In this document: one piece after another, positions 50,183 through 58,986 of the stretch | Numbering within the stretch: the stretch's first letter is position 1 | Layout: each line of letters opens with the position of its first letter | NCBI GenBank assembly: GCA_029785085.1 | Contig: JAFMAI010000001.1 | Span: 62,001 to 126,000, forward strand | Direction of reading: 5' to 3' | Source of the DNA: Nitrososphaerota archaeon | GTDB taxonomy: Archaea; Thermoproteota; Nitrososphaeria; Nitrososphaerales; Gagatemarchaeaceae | Length of the DNA stretch: 64,000 bases | Notes under the pieces: model-generated | What the model saw: the letters and a program-made list of their open reading frames with translations, nothing else | What the model was told of the DNA's origin: nothing | Database searches by the model: none | Translations under genes and position numbers: made by a program

Positions 50183-50952
50183 GCGCTGCGACGGTGGTCA
50201 AGGAGAAGATCCTCTCGGTCCCCAAGGGTCGTCAGCCCGTCCTCGTCTGCGGGCTCCCCGGGAGCGGCTATGTAGGGAAGCTCGCGGCGGACCACCTGGT
50301 GACCTCATTCAAGCTGAAGAAGGTCGCCGAGTACACCAGCACCGCATTTCCACCTCAGGTGAGCGTGAAGGAGGATGGGACCGTGGAGCCCCCCAAGGGG
50401 GAGCTGTTTTTCGCATCCATGAAGGGCAGGAAGAGCATCATGGTGTTCACGGCCGACACGCAGCCCACGACATCGGAGGGAGAATACGAGCTTTCAGACA
50501 AGGTCGTGAGATTCGCAAAGAAGTGCGGTGTGAAGAGGATATACACGCTGGCAGCCTACATAACCGGCTCGTTTACGAAGTCCCCAAGGGTGTATGGTGC
50601 AGGAACCTGCAGAGAGATGGCAGATGTGCTGTCTGCCAACGGGGTTACGCTGATGAAAGACGGCGGAATCAGTGGGATGAATGGGCTGCTCATAGGCGTG
50701 GGGGCGCTCAGGGGACTGGAGGGGGCGTGCCTCCTGGGGGAGACGTCGGGCTACGTCGTCGACGCCGCGGCGTCCAAGGCTGTCCTCGAGCTGCTGTCGA
50801 AGGTGCTAGACATCCCGGTGGATACGTCCAGGCTGAAGGAGAGGGCTGAAGAGACACAGAAGGTGATTAGCCAGCTCCAGGCGATGGCAGATCAGTCGCG
50901 AGAGGCGGCCCCGCAGTCGTCGCGCGAACAGAGGCCCGGCTACATCGGATAG
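50179..50952 (+). CDS. PAC2-family protein (proteasome assembly chaperone type)
   Basis: 257 residues: VLVCGLPGSGYVGKLAADHLV at the N-terminus, FPPQVSVKEDG, TADTQPTTSEGEYEL and GGISGMNGLLIGVG are PAC2 family signatures. Relatives such as PbaB assist proteasome assembly and can bind the 20S ring by a C-terminal HbYX motif; this one ends PGYIG, which is not a proper HbYX. Coupled to PDCD5. Confidence 0.85.
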   Translation: MSAATVVKEKILSVPKGRQPVLVCGLPGSGYVGKLAADHLVTSFKLKKVAEYTSTAFPPQVSVKEDGTVEPPKGELFFASMKGRKSIMVFTADTQPTTSEGEYELSDKVVRFAKKCGVKRIYTLAAYITGSFTKSPRVYGAGTCREMADVLSANGVTLMKDGGISGMNGLLIGVGALRGLEGACLLGETSGYVVDAAASKAVLELLSKVLDIPVDTSRLKERAEETQKVISQLQAMADQSREAAPQSSREQRPGYIG

Positions 50953-50956
50953 GAAG

Positions 50957-51322
50957 TCAGAAGGGATAGAAGTCGGGGAACCTGACCCCGAAGATGCCTA
51001 CCAGAATCACATCCAAGACCAGCAGTATGAGCCACGCCAGGACAGCTATTCCGACGGCACCGAGCCATGACGTGTCGAAGGCGTTCCTGAAGACTGCCAG
51101 CCATCCTAGGAAGCCGAGGAGGAGGGCTATTGCCACCGCGGGCGAGCCTATGACAGCCCCAAGGGCGAAAGCGACCAAGAAGTAGACGACGTAGTAGACC
51201 ACTACCCCACCCAATGTGGCGCCCATGGCGTCGCCGAAGGTGGCGTTGCCTCCCTTGACTAGCTTGCCTGCAAAGTATACCGGGACTGACACTACGACCC
51301 AGAGAACGGCCAGGCCCACCAA
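50957..51322 (-). CDS. Small multi-helix membrane protein
   Basis: 121 residues with four hydrophobic segments: GLAVLWVVVSVPVYFAG, a Gly/Val-rich VVVYYVVYFLVAFALG, VAIALLLGFLGWLAVF and VGIAVLAWLILLVLDVILVG. No charged catalytic motif. Downstream of rtcB by 54 bases on the same strand, so possibly cotranscribed. Function unknown. Confidence 0.65.
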   Translation of the reverse strand: MVGLAVLWVVVSVPVYFAGKLVKGGNATFGDAMGATLGGVVVYYVVYFLVAFALGAVIGSPAVAIALLLGFLGWLAVFRNAFDTSWLGAVGIAVLAWLILLVLDVILVGIFGVRFPDFYPF

Positions 51323-51376
51323 GTAGACGAGTAACCCGACTGCGTCGCTGGGCAGGTGTGGTTGAATCGACCTGGA

Positions 51377-52834
51377 TCACCCTTTGATGTTGCCCACTGG
51401 CCGCAGCGCTACGACCTTCTTTGAGATGCCTGCCTTGTCCATGGTCTCCACCACCTCGGAGATGTCCTTGTAGGCCATCCCGGCCTCCTCGGCAAGCCCG
51501 TCCATGGTGGCAGCCTTCACGTAGATTCCCCGATCCAGCATCTTACGCTGTAGTTCGGCGCCACGCACCTCGCGTTTCGCCGCTGTCCGGGACATGGTCC
51601 TCCCTGACCCATGGGCAGTGGAACCGAAAGTCTCCGCCATGGCTTTCTGGGTCCCGACGAGCAGGTAGGAACCGGTCTCCATTGACCCTCCTATAATCAC
51701 GGGCTGCCCTATGTCCCGGTAAGGCGCGGGGATGTCCGGGTGTCCCGGGCCGAAACTGCGCGTCGCCCCCTTCCTGTGCACCAAGACATCTGCGTTCGTG
51801 CCGTCGTAGGCATGCCTCTCCACCTTGGCTACGTTGTGGCATACGTCGTAGATGAGATGCATGTCGAGAGCCTCGGCTTCTCTGTGGAAGGTCTTGGAGA
51901 AAGCCTCCCTGACGCGCTGCACTATGATCTGCCTGTTGGTGAACGCCATGTTAGCTGCGCACACCATAGCCCCGTAGTAGTCCTTACCCTCCTTCGACGT
52001 GAACGGGGCGCAGGCGAGCTCTCTGTCCTTGACCTGGATGCCATATCTCTTCATCGCGCCGTCGAAGACGCGGAGATAGTCGCTCCCTATCTGGTGGCCG
52101 AACCCTCGGCTCCCGCAATGTACCATGACGAGCACCTGGTCCTCCTGGACAATCCCGAAGTGCCTGGCGAGTTGAGGGTCGAAGTGCCTGGCCGGGTCAA
52201 CCACCTGAATCTCAAGATAGTGGTTGCCGGAGCCCAGCGTCCCGAGTTGGCCAATCCCCCTGGTCCGAGCCTGGCGACTGACCTTGGATGGGTCCGCCCC
52301 CTTGATGTACCCTCCCTCTTCGACGTGAGCTGGGTCGTCCTCCCATGCCTGGCCGTTCTCGGCGCACCATTTCACACCGTACTTCATGATCTCGTCGAAC
52401 TGAGGCTCACTTACCCTCAGGAACCCCTTTACGCCCACTCCTGCGGGGACGAGTTTGAAAATGAGGTCTACTAGCTCTTTTATCTTTGGTTTGACCTCTG
52501 AGTATGTAAGATTCGTTCTTATCAAGCGCATTCCACAGTTAATGTCGAAACCAATCCCTCCCGGGGAAATAACCCCTTTTTCGAGGTCGAATGCTGCTAC
52601 CCCCCCTATCGGGAACCCATACCCCCAGTGGGCGTCTGCCATGGCGTAGGCCTGTCGGACGATCCCCGGGAGGCAGGCGACGTTGGTCACCTGCTCAATC
52701 ACGCCGGAGTCCATCGCTTCGAGGAGCTTGCGCGTAGCGTAGATCTTCGCAGGGACGTTCATCCCAGGTTTGTAGGCCTGCGGAATCTCCCACGAGAAGT
52801 CGGACAACTGCTTGAACGAGCTTGTCTGTGCCAC
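51377..52834 (-). CDS. rtcB: RNA-splicing ligase RtcB
   Basis: 485 residues, the usual intein-free length. Manganese ligands are in GGIGFDINCGMRL and VMVHCGSRGFGHQIG; AHGSGRTMSRTAAK holds the guanylylated His. RtcB joins 2',3'-cyclic phosphate and 5'-OH RNA ends, the last step of tRNA intron splicing in archaea, and is relevant to the intron-bearing tRNA-Lys at 6 kb. Encoded 57 bases after archease. Confidence 0.96.
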   Translation of the reverse strand: MAQTSSFKQLSDFSWEIPQAYKPGMNVPAKIYATRKLLEAMDSGVIEQVTNVACLPGIVRQAYAMADAHWGYGFPIGGVAAFDLEKGVISPGGIGFDINCGMRLIRTNLTYSEVKPKIKELVDLIFKLVPAGVGVKGFLRVSEPQFDEIMKYGVKWCAENGQAWEDDPAHVEEGGYIKGADPSKVSRQARTRGIGQLGTLGSGNHYLEIQVVDPARHFDPQLARHFGIVQEDQVLVMVHCGSRGFGHQIGSDYLRVFDGAMKRYGIQVKDRELACAPFTSKEGKDYYGAMVCAANMAFTNRQIIVQRVREAFSKTFHREAEALDMHLIYDVCHNVAKVERHAYDGTNADVLVHRKGATRSFGPGHPDIPAPYRDIGQPVIIGGSMETGSYLLVGTQKAMAETFGSTAHGSGRTMSRTAAKREVRGAELQRKMLDRGIYVKAATMDGLAEEAGMAYKDISEVVETMDKAGISKKVVALRPVGNIKG

Positions 52835-52891
52835 CCAGAGCCCCTGCCTCTTCTCTTGGTTGCGAGTTGGGCCTTTAAGGGTTTGGAGGCC

Positions 52892-53314
52892 TCAGATGTC
52901 GAGGACGATGGTCGCCCTCCATCTGTCCCCCTCGTGGCGTATACCGAACATGTGCATGGTCACGGCTTTCACGTCATTCCTGAGAGAGTGACGCTCCCTG
53001 TCGATCGACTCCCCTCGTGCCTTCGCCCGGAGCGACCGGCCGTCGGACGCAACCTCGACGCTGTAGTCCCTGAAGAGAAGAGAGTCGACGTCCTTGGCTA
53101 TGATGAGCTCGGTGAGGAAGTCGTACAGAAGCCTGTCGGCGTCGTCGGACTCCAGGGCTATGTCCCTGCCTACCGTGGCGCGGAGCGTCGCCGGGTCTAC
53201 CATGATGTCGGTGACCGCGAGGGCGCAGGATTCGAAGAGCCCGCCGAGGGACGTGGCTTCAGCCTCGAACGCAACATCGGCTAGCGCCACGTCTGGGAGG
53301 TAGCGGAAGGTCAA
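52892..53314 (-). CDS. Archease, RtcB activator
   Basis: 140 residues from a TTG. Metal-site pattern DVALADVAFEAEATSLGGLFESCA, the DDADRLLYDFLTELI helix and a C-terminal IVLDI with the terminal acidic residue mark archease, which speeds RtcB guanylylation and turnover. It precedes rtcB in the same operon. Confidence 0.93.
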   Translation of the reverse strand: MTFRYLPDVALADVAFEAEATSLGGLFESCALAVTDIMVDPATLRATVGRDIALESDDADRLLYDFLTELIIAKDVDSLLFRDYSVEVASDGRSLRAKARGESIDRERHSLRNDVKAVTMHMFGIRHEGDRWRATIVLDI

Positions 53315-53362
53315 CCGGTCTCTTTGACCGTCGTCAGCCCCGGCTCTTAACCTGTGCGCAGC

Positions 53363-54574
53363 TTAGGCATGGTGTTGAGCCTGGACCACGCCGAGCTCCT
53401 TCCCGGCGGTCTCAAAGGCGCCTATGGCGAAGTCGAGGTCCTCGTCCGTCAGGGCGGCATTCATGATGGTCCTAATCCTTGCCTTGCCCTGGGCGACCAT
53501 CGGGTAGACTATGGGCAGGGCAAAGACCCCGATCTCGAAGAGCCTGGAGCTGAGTTTCTTCGCCTTCCCGCTCTCTCCCACCATCACCGGGGTTATGGGG
53601 GTCTCGCTCTTGCCTATGTCGAAGCCCAGGTCCTTCATGCCCCTCTTGAAGTAACGGGTGTTGTCCCAGAGTTTCTGGACGTGCTGCGGCTCGTTCTCCA
53701 GCACGCCTACGGCTGCCATGCATGCGGCGGCTACCGCAGGAGGGTGGGACCCGCTCAGAAGCCAGGTGCGGGACTTGTTGTAGGCAAAGTTGATCAGGTC
53801 CTTGGAACCTGATACGTGTCCTCCTACGACCCCGAACGCCTTGGAGAATGTCCCCATCTCCACCTGGACCTTGTCCCTTGAAAGGCCGAAGTGGGAAACT
53901 ATCCCTCTTCCTCCTTTACCGAGGACGCCTTCGCCATGGGCGTCATCGACGTAGACCATGGCTCCGTGCTCGGCACCTAGGGCTGCGACCTCGTCGAGGG
54001 GCGCCACGTCGCCATCCATCGAGAAGACGCCGTCCGTTATTATCAGGATCCGCCTGTACGCCGGCGTCGACCTCTCCGCCTCGGAGAGCACCCGGGCGAG
54101 GTCATCCGTGTCGGCGTGTTTGTAGACCTTGCGGTCTGCGGCTGACAGCCTTACTCCGTCGATTATGCTTCCATGGTTCAACTCGTCGCTTATGATCAGG
54201 TCCCCTTTTCCCGCCAACTGGGGAATCAGCCCGGAGTTCGCTGCGAAGCCTGTCTGGTACACGAGGGACGCGTCGGCGTCTTTGAACTTCGCGAGTCTCT
54301 TCTCGAGCTCCATGTGGATGTCCATGTTCCCCGCGATGGGTCTGACTGAACCCGAGCCAGCGCCGTGGGTCCTGACGGCCTCGATGGCTGCCTCCTTCAG
54401 CTTGGGGTGGTTGCTGAGCCCGAGGTAGTTATTCGAACAGAACATCAGAACCTTCTTCCCGTCGACCGAGCACCAAGGGGTGCTGGGTCCTCCGAGGACG
54501 CGGAGTTTCCAGTCGAGCTCCTGGCTGACTAGGTCACCGTACTCTTGTCTGAGAAAGCCGGTAGGGTCCCTCAT
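53363..54574 (-). CDS. kbl: Glycine C-acetyltransferase (2-amino-3-ketobutyrate CoA ligase)
   Basis: 403 residues of the alpha-oxoamine synthase family: MFCSNNYLGLSNHP, THGAGSGSVRPIAG, YVDDAHGEGVLGKGG and the PLP-binding Lys in GTFSKAFGVVGG. It cleaves 2-amino-3-ketobutyrate with CoA to glycine and acetyl-CoA. It follows the SDR-type threonine dehydrogenase gene by 26 bases, which fixes the pathway. Confidence 0.92.
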   Translation of the reverse strand: MRDPTGFLRQEYGDLVSQELDWKLRVLGGPSTPWCSVDGKKVLMFCSNNYLGLSNHPKLKEAAIEAVRTHGAGSGSVRPIAGNMDIHMELEKRLAKFKDADASLVYQTGFAANSGLIPQLAGKGDLIISDELNHGSIIDGVRLSAADRKVYKHADTDDLARVLSEAERSTPAYRRILIITDGVFSMDGDVAPLDEVAALGAEHGAMVYVDDAHGEGVLGKGGRGIVSHFGLSRDKVQVEMGTFSKAFGVVGGHVSGSKDLINFAYNKSRTWLLSGSHPPAVAAACMAAVGVLENEPQHVQKLWDNTRYFKRGMKDLGFDIGKSETPITPVMVGESGKAKKLSSRLFEIGVFALPIVYPMVAQGKARIRTIMNAALTDEDLDFAIGAFETAGKELGVVQAQHHA

Positions 54575-54600
54575 CGCTGACAGCCGCGCCCACCGTGTGG

Positions 54601-55569
54601 TTAAACGGTTTTCCCCTCAGGCCTTAGCCGGGTCGTGAGCTTGGCGAGCATGTCGGCCACCATCCCGGGGAGGTCGTAGTCTGGTTCCCAACCCCAGTCT
54701 CGCCTTGCCTCTGTGTCGTCTATGGACTGGGGCCAGGAGTCAGCTATCTTCTGGCGTGAGTCAGGAGCGTAGGTCACCCTGAACCCAGGGACAAGCTTCG
54801 CTAGCTCTGAGGCTAGCATCCCGGCCGAGAAACTGAATGCGGCCAGGTTGTAGCCAAGGTGCCGAGGCACCTTGGATGCGGGTGCTTCCATCACTTGGAC
54901 GGTGGCCTTCAGAGCGTCTGGCATGTACATCATGGGGAGGACCGTGTCTTCCCGCAGGAAGCAGGTGTACGACCCGGTCCTGATGGCTCCATAGAATATC
55001 TCCACGGCGTAGTCCGTGGTCCCGCCTCCGGGAGGGGTGACGCTGCTGATTAGCCCTGGATAGCGGAGGCAGCGGACGTCAAGTCCGTACTTCGCGTGGT
55101 AGTAGTTGCAGAGGAGCTCTCCGGCGACCTTGGTCACGCCGTACATGGTCGTAGGGGTCAGGGGGGCGTTCTGAGGAGCGTTAGCCCTGGGCGCGTCTGG
55201 GCCGAAGGCGCCGATGGAGCTCGGCCAGAACACCTGCGAAACACCGTTCGTCCTTGAGGCTTCAAGTACGTTCCTTAGCCCGTCCATGTTCACCGTCCAA
55301 GCGAGCTGGGGGTTCTTCTCCCCCGTCGCGGACAGTAGCGCTGCGAGGTGATAGACAGTGTCTACCTTGTACTCCTTCAGGGCTGCGACAACGGCGGCCT
55401 GATTTCCGGTGTCGAGGGTGAGTAAAGGGCCGTCCCTGAGCGACGGGCCGCCAGGCGACGTGTGAATCGCCGCAACCACGTTGTCTTTACCATAGAGGGA
55501 TCGGAGATGCGGGACGAGTTCTGCGCCTATCTGACCAGCCGAACCGGTGACGAGGACCCTGGGAGCCAA
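54601..55569 (-). CDS. L-threonine 3-dehydrogenase, epimerase-like SDR type
   Basis: 322 residues. Extended SDR with NAD motif TGSAGQIGAEL and the catalytic Tyr-x3-Lys in TMYGVTKVAGE; FWPSSIGAFGPDAP is typical of the short-chain threonine dehydrogenases found with Kbl. It oxidises threonine to 2-amino-3-oxobutyrate. TTG start 27 bases after a TATA-like CCTTAAACAG. Confidence 0.88.
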   Translation of the reverse strand: MAPRVLVTGSAGQIGAELVPHLRSLYGKDNVVAAIHTSPGGPSLRDGPLLTLDTGNQAAVVAALKEYKVDTVYHLAALLSATGEKNPQLAWTVNMDGLRNVLEASRTNGVSQVFWPSSIGAFGPDAPRANAPQNAPLTPTTMYGVTKVAGELLCNYYHAKYGLDVRCLRYPGLISSVTPPGGGTTDYAVEIFYGAIRTGSYTCFLREDTVLPMMYMPDALKATVQVMEAPASKVPRHLGYNLAAFSFSAGMLASELAKLVPGFRVTYAPDSRQKIADSWPQSIDDTEARRDWGWEPDYDLPGMVADMLAKLTTRLRPEGKTV

Positions 55570-55610
55570 CTCGGAACTGCGCTGGCTCTACCTGTTTAAG
55601 GGTTAGCGGC

Positions 55611-55841
55611 TCACAAGAGTACCTTCATCGTGATAGTGGAGACCACGCCAGGCTTCGACCTGAGGTTCTCCGCGATGATGGACTTCACCGCCTGGTCGTC
55701 CGCACCTTCCACCATTATGAGCAGGTCATACAGCCCATAGAGTTGATAGACAGATTTTATGCCCGGCGTGCCCCTCAGCGCAGTGATGTTCTGCTCTTCG
55801 GAACCGGGACTCAGGTTCACCAGTACTATCGCTCGTTCCAT
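55611..55841 (-). CDS. Stand-alone Lrp/AsnC ligand-binding (RAM) domain
   Basis: 76 residues, a single beta-alpha-beta-beta-alpha-beta unit (AIVLVNLSPGSEEQNI, VYQLYGLYDLLIMVEG, GVVSTITMKVLL) matching the effector domain of Lrp regulators with no DNA-binding part. Such proteins sense amino acids. Located just upstream of the threonine-degradation genes on the same strand, with its own spacing, so a link is possible. Confidence 0.8.
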   Translation of the reverse strand: MERAIVLVNLSPGSEEQNITALRGTPGIKSVYQLYGLYDLLIMVEGADDQAVKSIIAENLRSKPGVVSTITMKVLL

Positions 55842-55890
55842 GCCTTGCTGAGTGAGCGGAAGCCCTTGGATTAAAGATTACGGCCTCGTT

Positions 55891-57162
55891 TCAGGCGCGG
55901 GAGATTCGCTTGACCGCGTCCTCCAGCGGCATGGTCTCTTCGGCACGCCCTTTCATATCCCGCAGGGTGACCGTGCCTACCCTGGCCTCCCTCTCGCCTA
56001 TGATCACGGTCCATGTAGCCCCCATCCGGCTCGCGTCCTCAAGCTGCTTCGATAGCGGCCTGTCCTGGAGCGAGGTCTCGCATGGAATCCCCGAGTCCAT
56101 CAAGGCCTTCCGGGCCTTCGAGGCTTGAGCCCCGAAGCGTCCACCCGCAACCGCCACGTAGACTAACAGCCCGGCGGGCCTGGTCTGGGCGGCGATGGAT
56201 AGTGCCATTCGTTCGATCCCGCCTGCCGCCCCGGTGGCCGAGAGATCGGGCCGTCCGAACATCCGGGGAAGGGCATCATACCGCCCACCCCCGAACAGGG
56301 AACCGAGCCGCGGGTTCCTGTTGTCCGTGGCTTCGAAGACTATTCCGGTGTAGTAGTCGATTCCTCGCACTATACTCATGTTGTACTCCACGTTCCGCAC
56401 CCCCCTGGAATCGAGCATGTCAGCCAGGGCCCGGAGGTCCTTGGTCGCTTCCTGGCCCAACCCCGAGACCTCCGACAGAACTTTGTCAGGGCTCCCCCGT
56501 ACGCTGCCGAATTCGAGCAACTCGCGTACGCGCTCCGGACCGAATCCTTTCCCCACATACTCGTCCGTCAACTCCTCGATGGTCTTCTTCTCGACCTTGT
56601 CGAGAGCTCTCATCAGGTCGACCAGCTGCGCCCCGTCAGTGATTCCGAGCTTCCCTCGGATGAAGCCGTCCACCACCCGTCTGTCGCCGACCTTTATCGT
56701 AGCTTCCGACAACCCGAGCCGGCCAAGCATCGCTGAGCAGGCATCCAACACCTCGGCGTCGAGTTCTACTGACGGCGGTCCGAACACCTCCAGGTCCCAC
56801 TGATGGGACCATCTGTACCGCCCGTACTGGGGCTCGTCGTAGCGCCAGATCCCGCCAGAGGCGGCGAGCTTGACCGGCAGCCTCAACCCCTTGCGGGAAC
56901 AGACATACCGGGTGATCCCCACTGTCATATCGAACCGGAGCCCGACGTCCCTTCCTCCCTTGTCCTTGAAAGCGTAGATCTCCTTGTCGACCGCTTCGCC
57001 GCTCTTGGCTCTGAGTACGCCGAGGTGCTCCAGCGATGCTGGTTCCATCAGCTGGAAGTTGTAGAGCCGCGACACTTCCTCGAAGGCCGCTCTTACCCTC
57101 GAGTGGAGCGCGTATCTATCAGGCTCAATGTCGTCCACTCCTCTGGGGAGAGCGAGGTCCAA
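55891..57162 (-). CDS. hisS: Histidyl-tRNA synthetase
   Basis: 423 residues. Class II core with RFDMTVGITRYV, motif 2 IWRYDEPQYGRYRWSHQWDLEVFG region, the His-specific RGIDYYTGIVFE and a C-terminal anticodon-binding domain. It starts 2 bases after the RFC gene, so both are in one operon. Confidence 0.94.
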   Translation of the reverse strand: MDLALPRGVDDIEPDRYALHSRVRAAFEEVSRLYNFQLMEPASLEHLGVLRAKSGEAVDKEIYAFKDKGGRDVGLRFDMTVGITRYVCSRKGLRLPVKLAASGGIWRYDEPQYGRYRWSHQWDLEVFGPPSVELDAEVLDACSAMLGRLGLSEATIKVGDRRVVDGFIRGKLGITDGAQLVDLMRALDKVEKKTIEELTDEYVGKGFGPERVRELLEFGSVRGSPDKVLSEVSGLGQEATKDLRALADMLDSRGVRNVEYNMSIVRGIDYYTGIVFEATDNRNPRLGSLFGGGRYDALPRMFGRPDLSATGAAGGIERMALSIAAQTRPAGLLVYVAVAGGRFGAQASKARKALMDSGIPCETSLQDRPLSKQLEDASRMGATWTVIIGEREARVGTVTLRDMKGRAEETMPLEDAVKRISRA

Positions 57163-57164
57163 CT

Positions 57165-58133
57165 CTAGCTGGCCTTCTCCTTCAGCGAGGAGATCTGGGC
57201 GAGCATTGCCGTAAGCTGGAGCTCAGGTTGCGACCCCTGCACGAGGCGGAAGTCGTACTCGGCGAGTATGGATATGACCTTGCCTAGGTCCGGGACCTTG
57301 ATCCCCCCCAGGGATTCGTTGGCGTACTTCAGGAAGTCTCTCTCCGGGACACCGTAGACCCGGGTGAGCTCGACCATCTTCGACCTCGCAGCTTCGAAGT
57401 CCCCGTCGAGGGCTGCGCTCATGATGTCTGCCACGCGTCCCTTCACGGTGGCGCCGGTCACGGACCTGACTGAGTCCAGGGTAATCTCTCCGGTGGCGGA
57501 CGCGGCCTGCAGCATGTTGATCGCCTGCCGCAGATCGCCTTGGGTGGCTTCGTAAATCGCACCAAAGACAGAGTCTCCCGAGTGTTCCAGCTTCTCCTTC
57601 TTCGCGATGGCCTTCAGGTGCTCCACTACAGGCCCCTCGCCATACCTCTGGAACCTGAAGATTGCGCACCTACTCTGCAGGGGCTCGATTATGCCTGACG
57701 AGTAGTTGCAGATCAGTATGAAACGGGTGTGCGCAGAGTTCTCCTCCATTATGCGGCGGAGAGCAGTCTGCCCATCTGAAGTCATCTCGTCGCTTTCGTC
57801 GAGAATCACCAGCCTGTATGGGACCCCCTCCCGCCTGTCTGCGAAACGGGCGAAGGTCTTGATCCTTTCTCTAACCACATCTATCCCACGTTCGTCGCTA
57901 GCGTTGAGCGAGAGCGTGTAATCATGCCAGGGTTCGCCGAGTATGTACCTCGCGATTATCGCCGCGGTGGTGGTCTTCCCTGAGCCAGGGGGGCCAGCAA
58001 AGAGCAGATGCGGGAGTTGTTCCTTCTTCTGGAGAAGCGCCTGGAGCCTTTGCTTGACCGACTCCTGGTCGACGAGCTCCGCCATGGTGGCCGGCCTGTA
58101 CTTCTCCACCCACATCATCTCCGAAAGGGGCAT
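57165..58133 (-). CDS. rfcS: Replication factor C small subunit
   Basis: 322 residues. Walker A GPPGSGKTTTA, Walker B VILDESDEM, the SRC-type arginine finger in LQSRCAIFRF and the MWVEKYRP N-terminus identify the clamp-loader small subunit that loads PCNA. A TATA-like GGATAAATAAG lies about 60-70 bases upstream (58194-58204), leaving a leader of about 35 bases. Confidence 0.95.
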   Translation of the reverse strand: MPLSEMMWVEKYRPATMAELVDQESVKQRLQALLQKKEQLPHLLFAGPPGSGKTTTAAIIARYILGEPWHDYTLSLNASDERGIDVVRERIKTFARFADRREGVPYRLVILDESDEMTSDGQTALRRIMEENSAHTRFILICNYSSGIIEPLQSRCAIFRFQRYGEGPVVEHLKAIAKKEKLEHSGDSVFGAIYEATQGDLRQAINMLQAASATGEITLDSVRSVTGATVKGRVADIMSAALDGDFEAARSKMVELTRVYGVPERDFLKYANESLGGIKVPDLGKVISILAEYDFRLVQGSQPELQLTAMLAQISSLKEKAS

Positions 58134-58388
58134 CTAATCCCTTCTCCGCGTGGTCCACAAGTTCCGCAATTACGTGAAGACTAGCATCCCATTCTTATTT
58201 ATCCGTTCAAGGAAAAGAGGCCCTGACCCGGGTCGCCTCGTCTCCCGGCCTTCTTTAGAGACGCCAGTCGGTCTGATGTCTCAGTCTGCAGACAAAACAA
58301 CCACCTGTGCGTCCAGGAGCGCTGGCGTCTGGAAGCCCGCATGGGTGGAATGAGCGAAGTCTGGTCAGGCATCGAACAAGCGCCCAAT

Positions 58389-58396
58389 GTTTATTA
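58389..58396 (+). promoter_or_regulatory. TATA box of the GINS-MCM operon
   Basis: GTTTATTA. Translation would then begin at the ATG at 58414 or the TTG at 58423, not at the in-frame codon at 58387. Confidence 0.4.
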
Positions 58397-58413
58397 TCGA
58401 GGCAGGCCATTTG

Positions 58414-58986
58414 ATGCCCGACTTGTCCGAAGAGCAAATCGCCCTAAGGCAGATGCTCGAGCGTAGGGAGAGGGAATACCTGCTCGGCACAGCCAGGGCG
58501 AAGATGCGGTCGTCCATCGAAAACCTCGACGTAGGCGACTTCCACATTGAGAAGTTGTCCGAGGGCGAGGCCGTGGAACTCCCCCGATGGGTATTGGACG
58601 AGCTGGCAGCACAGGGCATGGCTGAGTCATCGGAGGCCCCCTTCGAGAACGAGATCTTCAACGCCCTCAGCAAAGAGAAGATGATGGGACCGCTGCAGCT
58701 TTCAGGGCTGGCTCCGGATTTCTACATAAGGATGAAGAGGCGCCTGGGCACGCTCAAGGCCGCAGTGGCCGAGGGGAAGACAAGGAGGGAGGACCTCGAA
58801 AGACTGCGGGTGGTCTGCTACGACCTTATCGGGATAAGGCTCAGCAAACTCCTTTCGCTTTCCAGCTCGTCGACCCCCGCTTCGACCCTGGCGGACAAGC
58901 TCACCCCTGAGGAGAAGGAGTTCTTCGTGATATCTCAGTCACTATCCAAAGAGTGGAAGTCCGGGCTGCTCGGAGGCTCGAGCTAG
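58414..58986 (+). CDS. GINS complex subunit, Gins23 type
   Basis: 190 residues. The small B domain comes first (FHIEKLSEGEAVELPRWVLDELAAQGMAE, about residues 45-73) and the helical A domain follows (FYIRMKRRLGTLKAAVAEG, DLIGIRLSKLLSLS), the order typical of Gins23. GINS links MCM, GAN and polymerase at the fork. Its stop TAG is adjacent to the GTG of mcm, as in many TACK archaea. Confidence 0.82.
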   Translation: MPDLSEEQIALRQMLERREREYLLGTARAKMRSSIENLDVGDFHIEKLSEGEAVELPRWVLDELAAQGMAESSEAPFENEIFNALSKEKMMGPLQLSGLAPDFYIRMKRRLGTLKAAVAEGKTRREDLERLRVVCYDLIGIRLSKLLSLSSSSTPASTLADKLTPEEKEFFVISQSLSKEWKSGLLGGSS

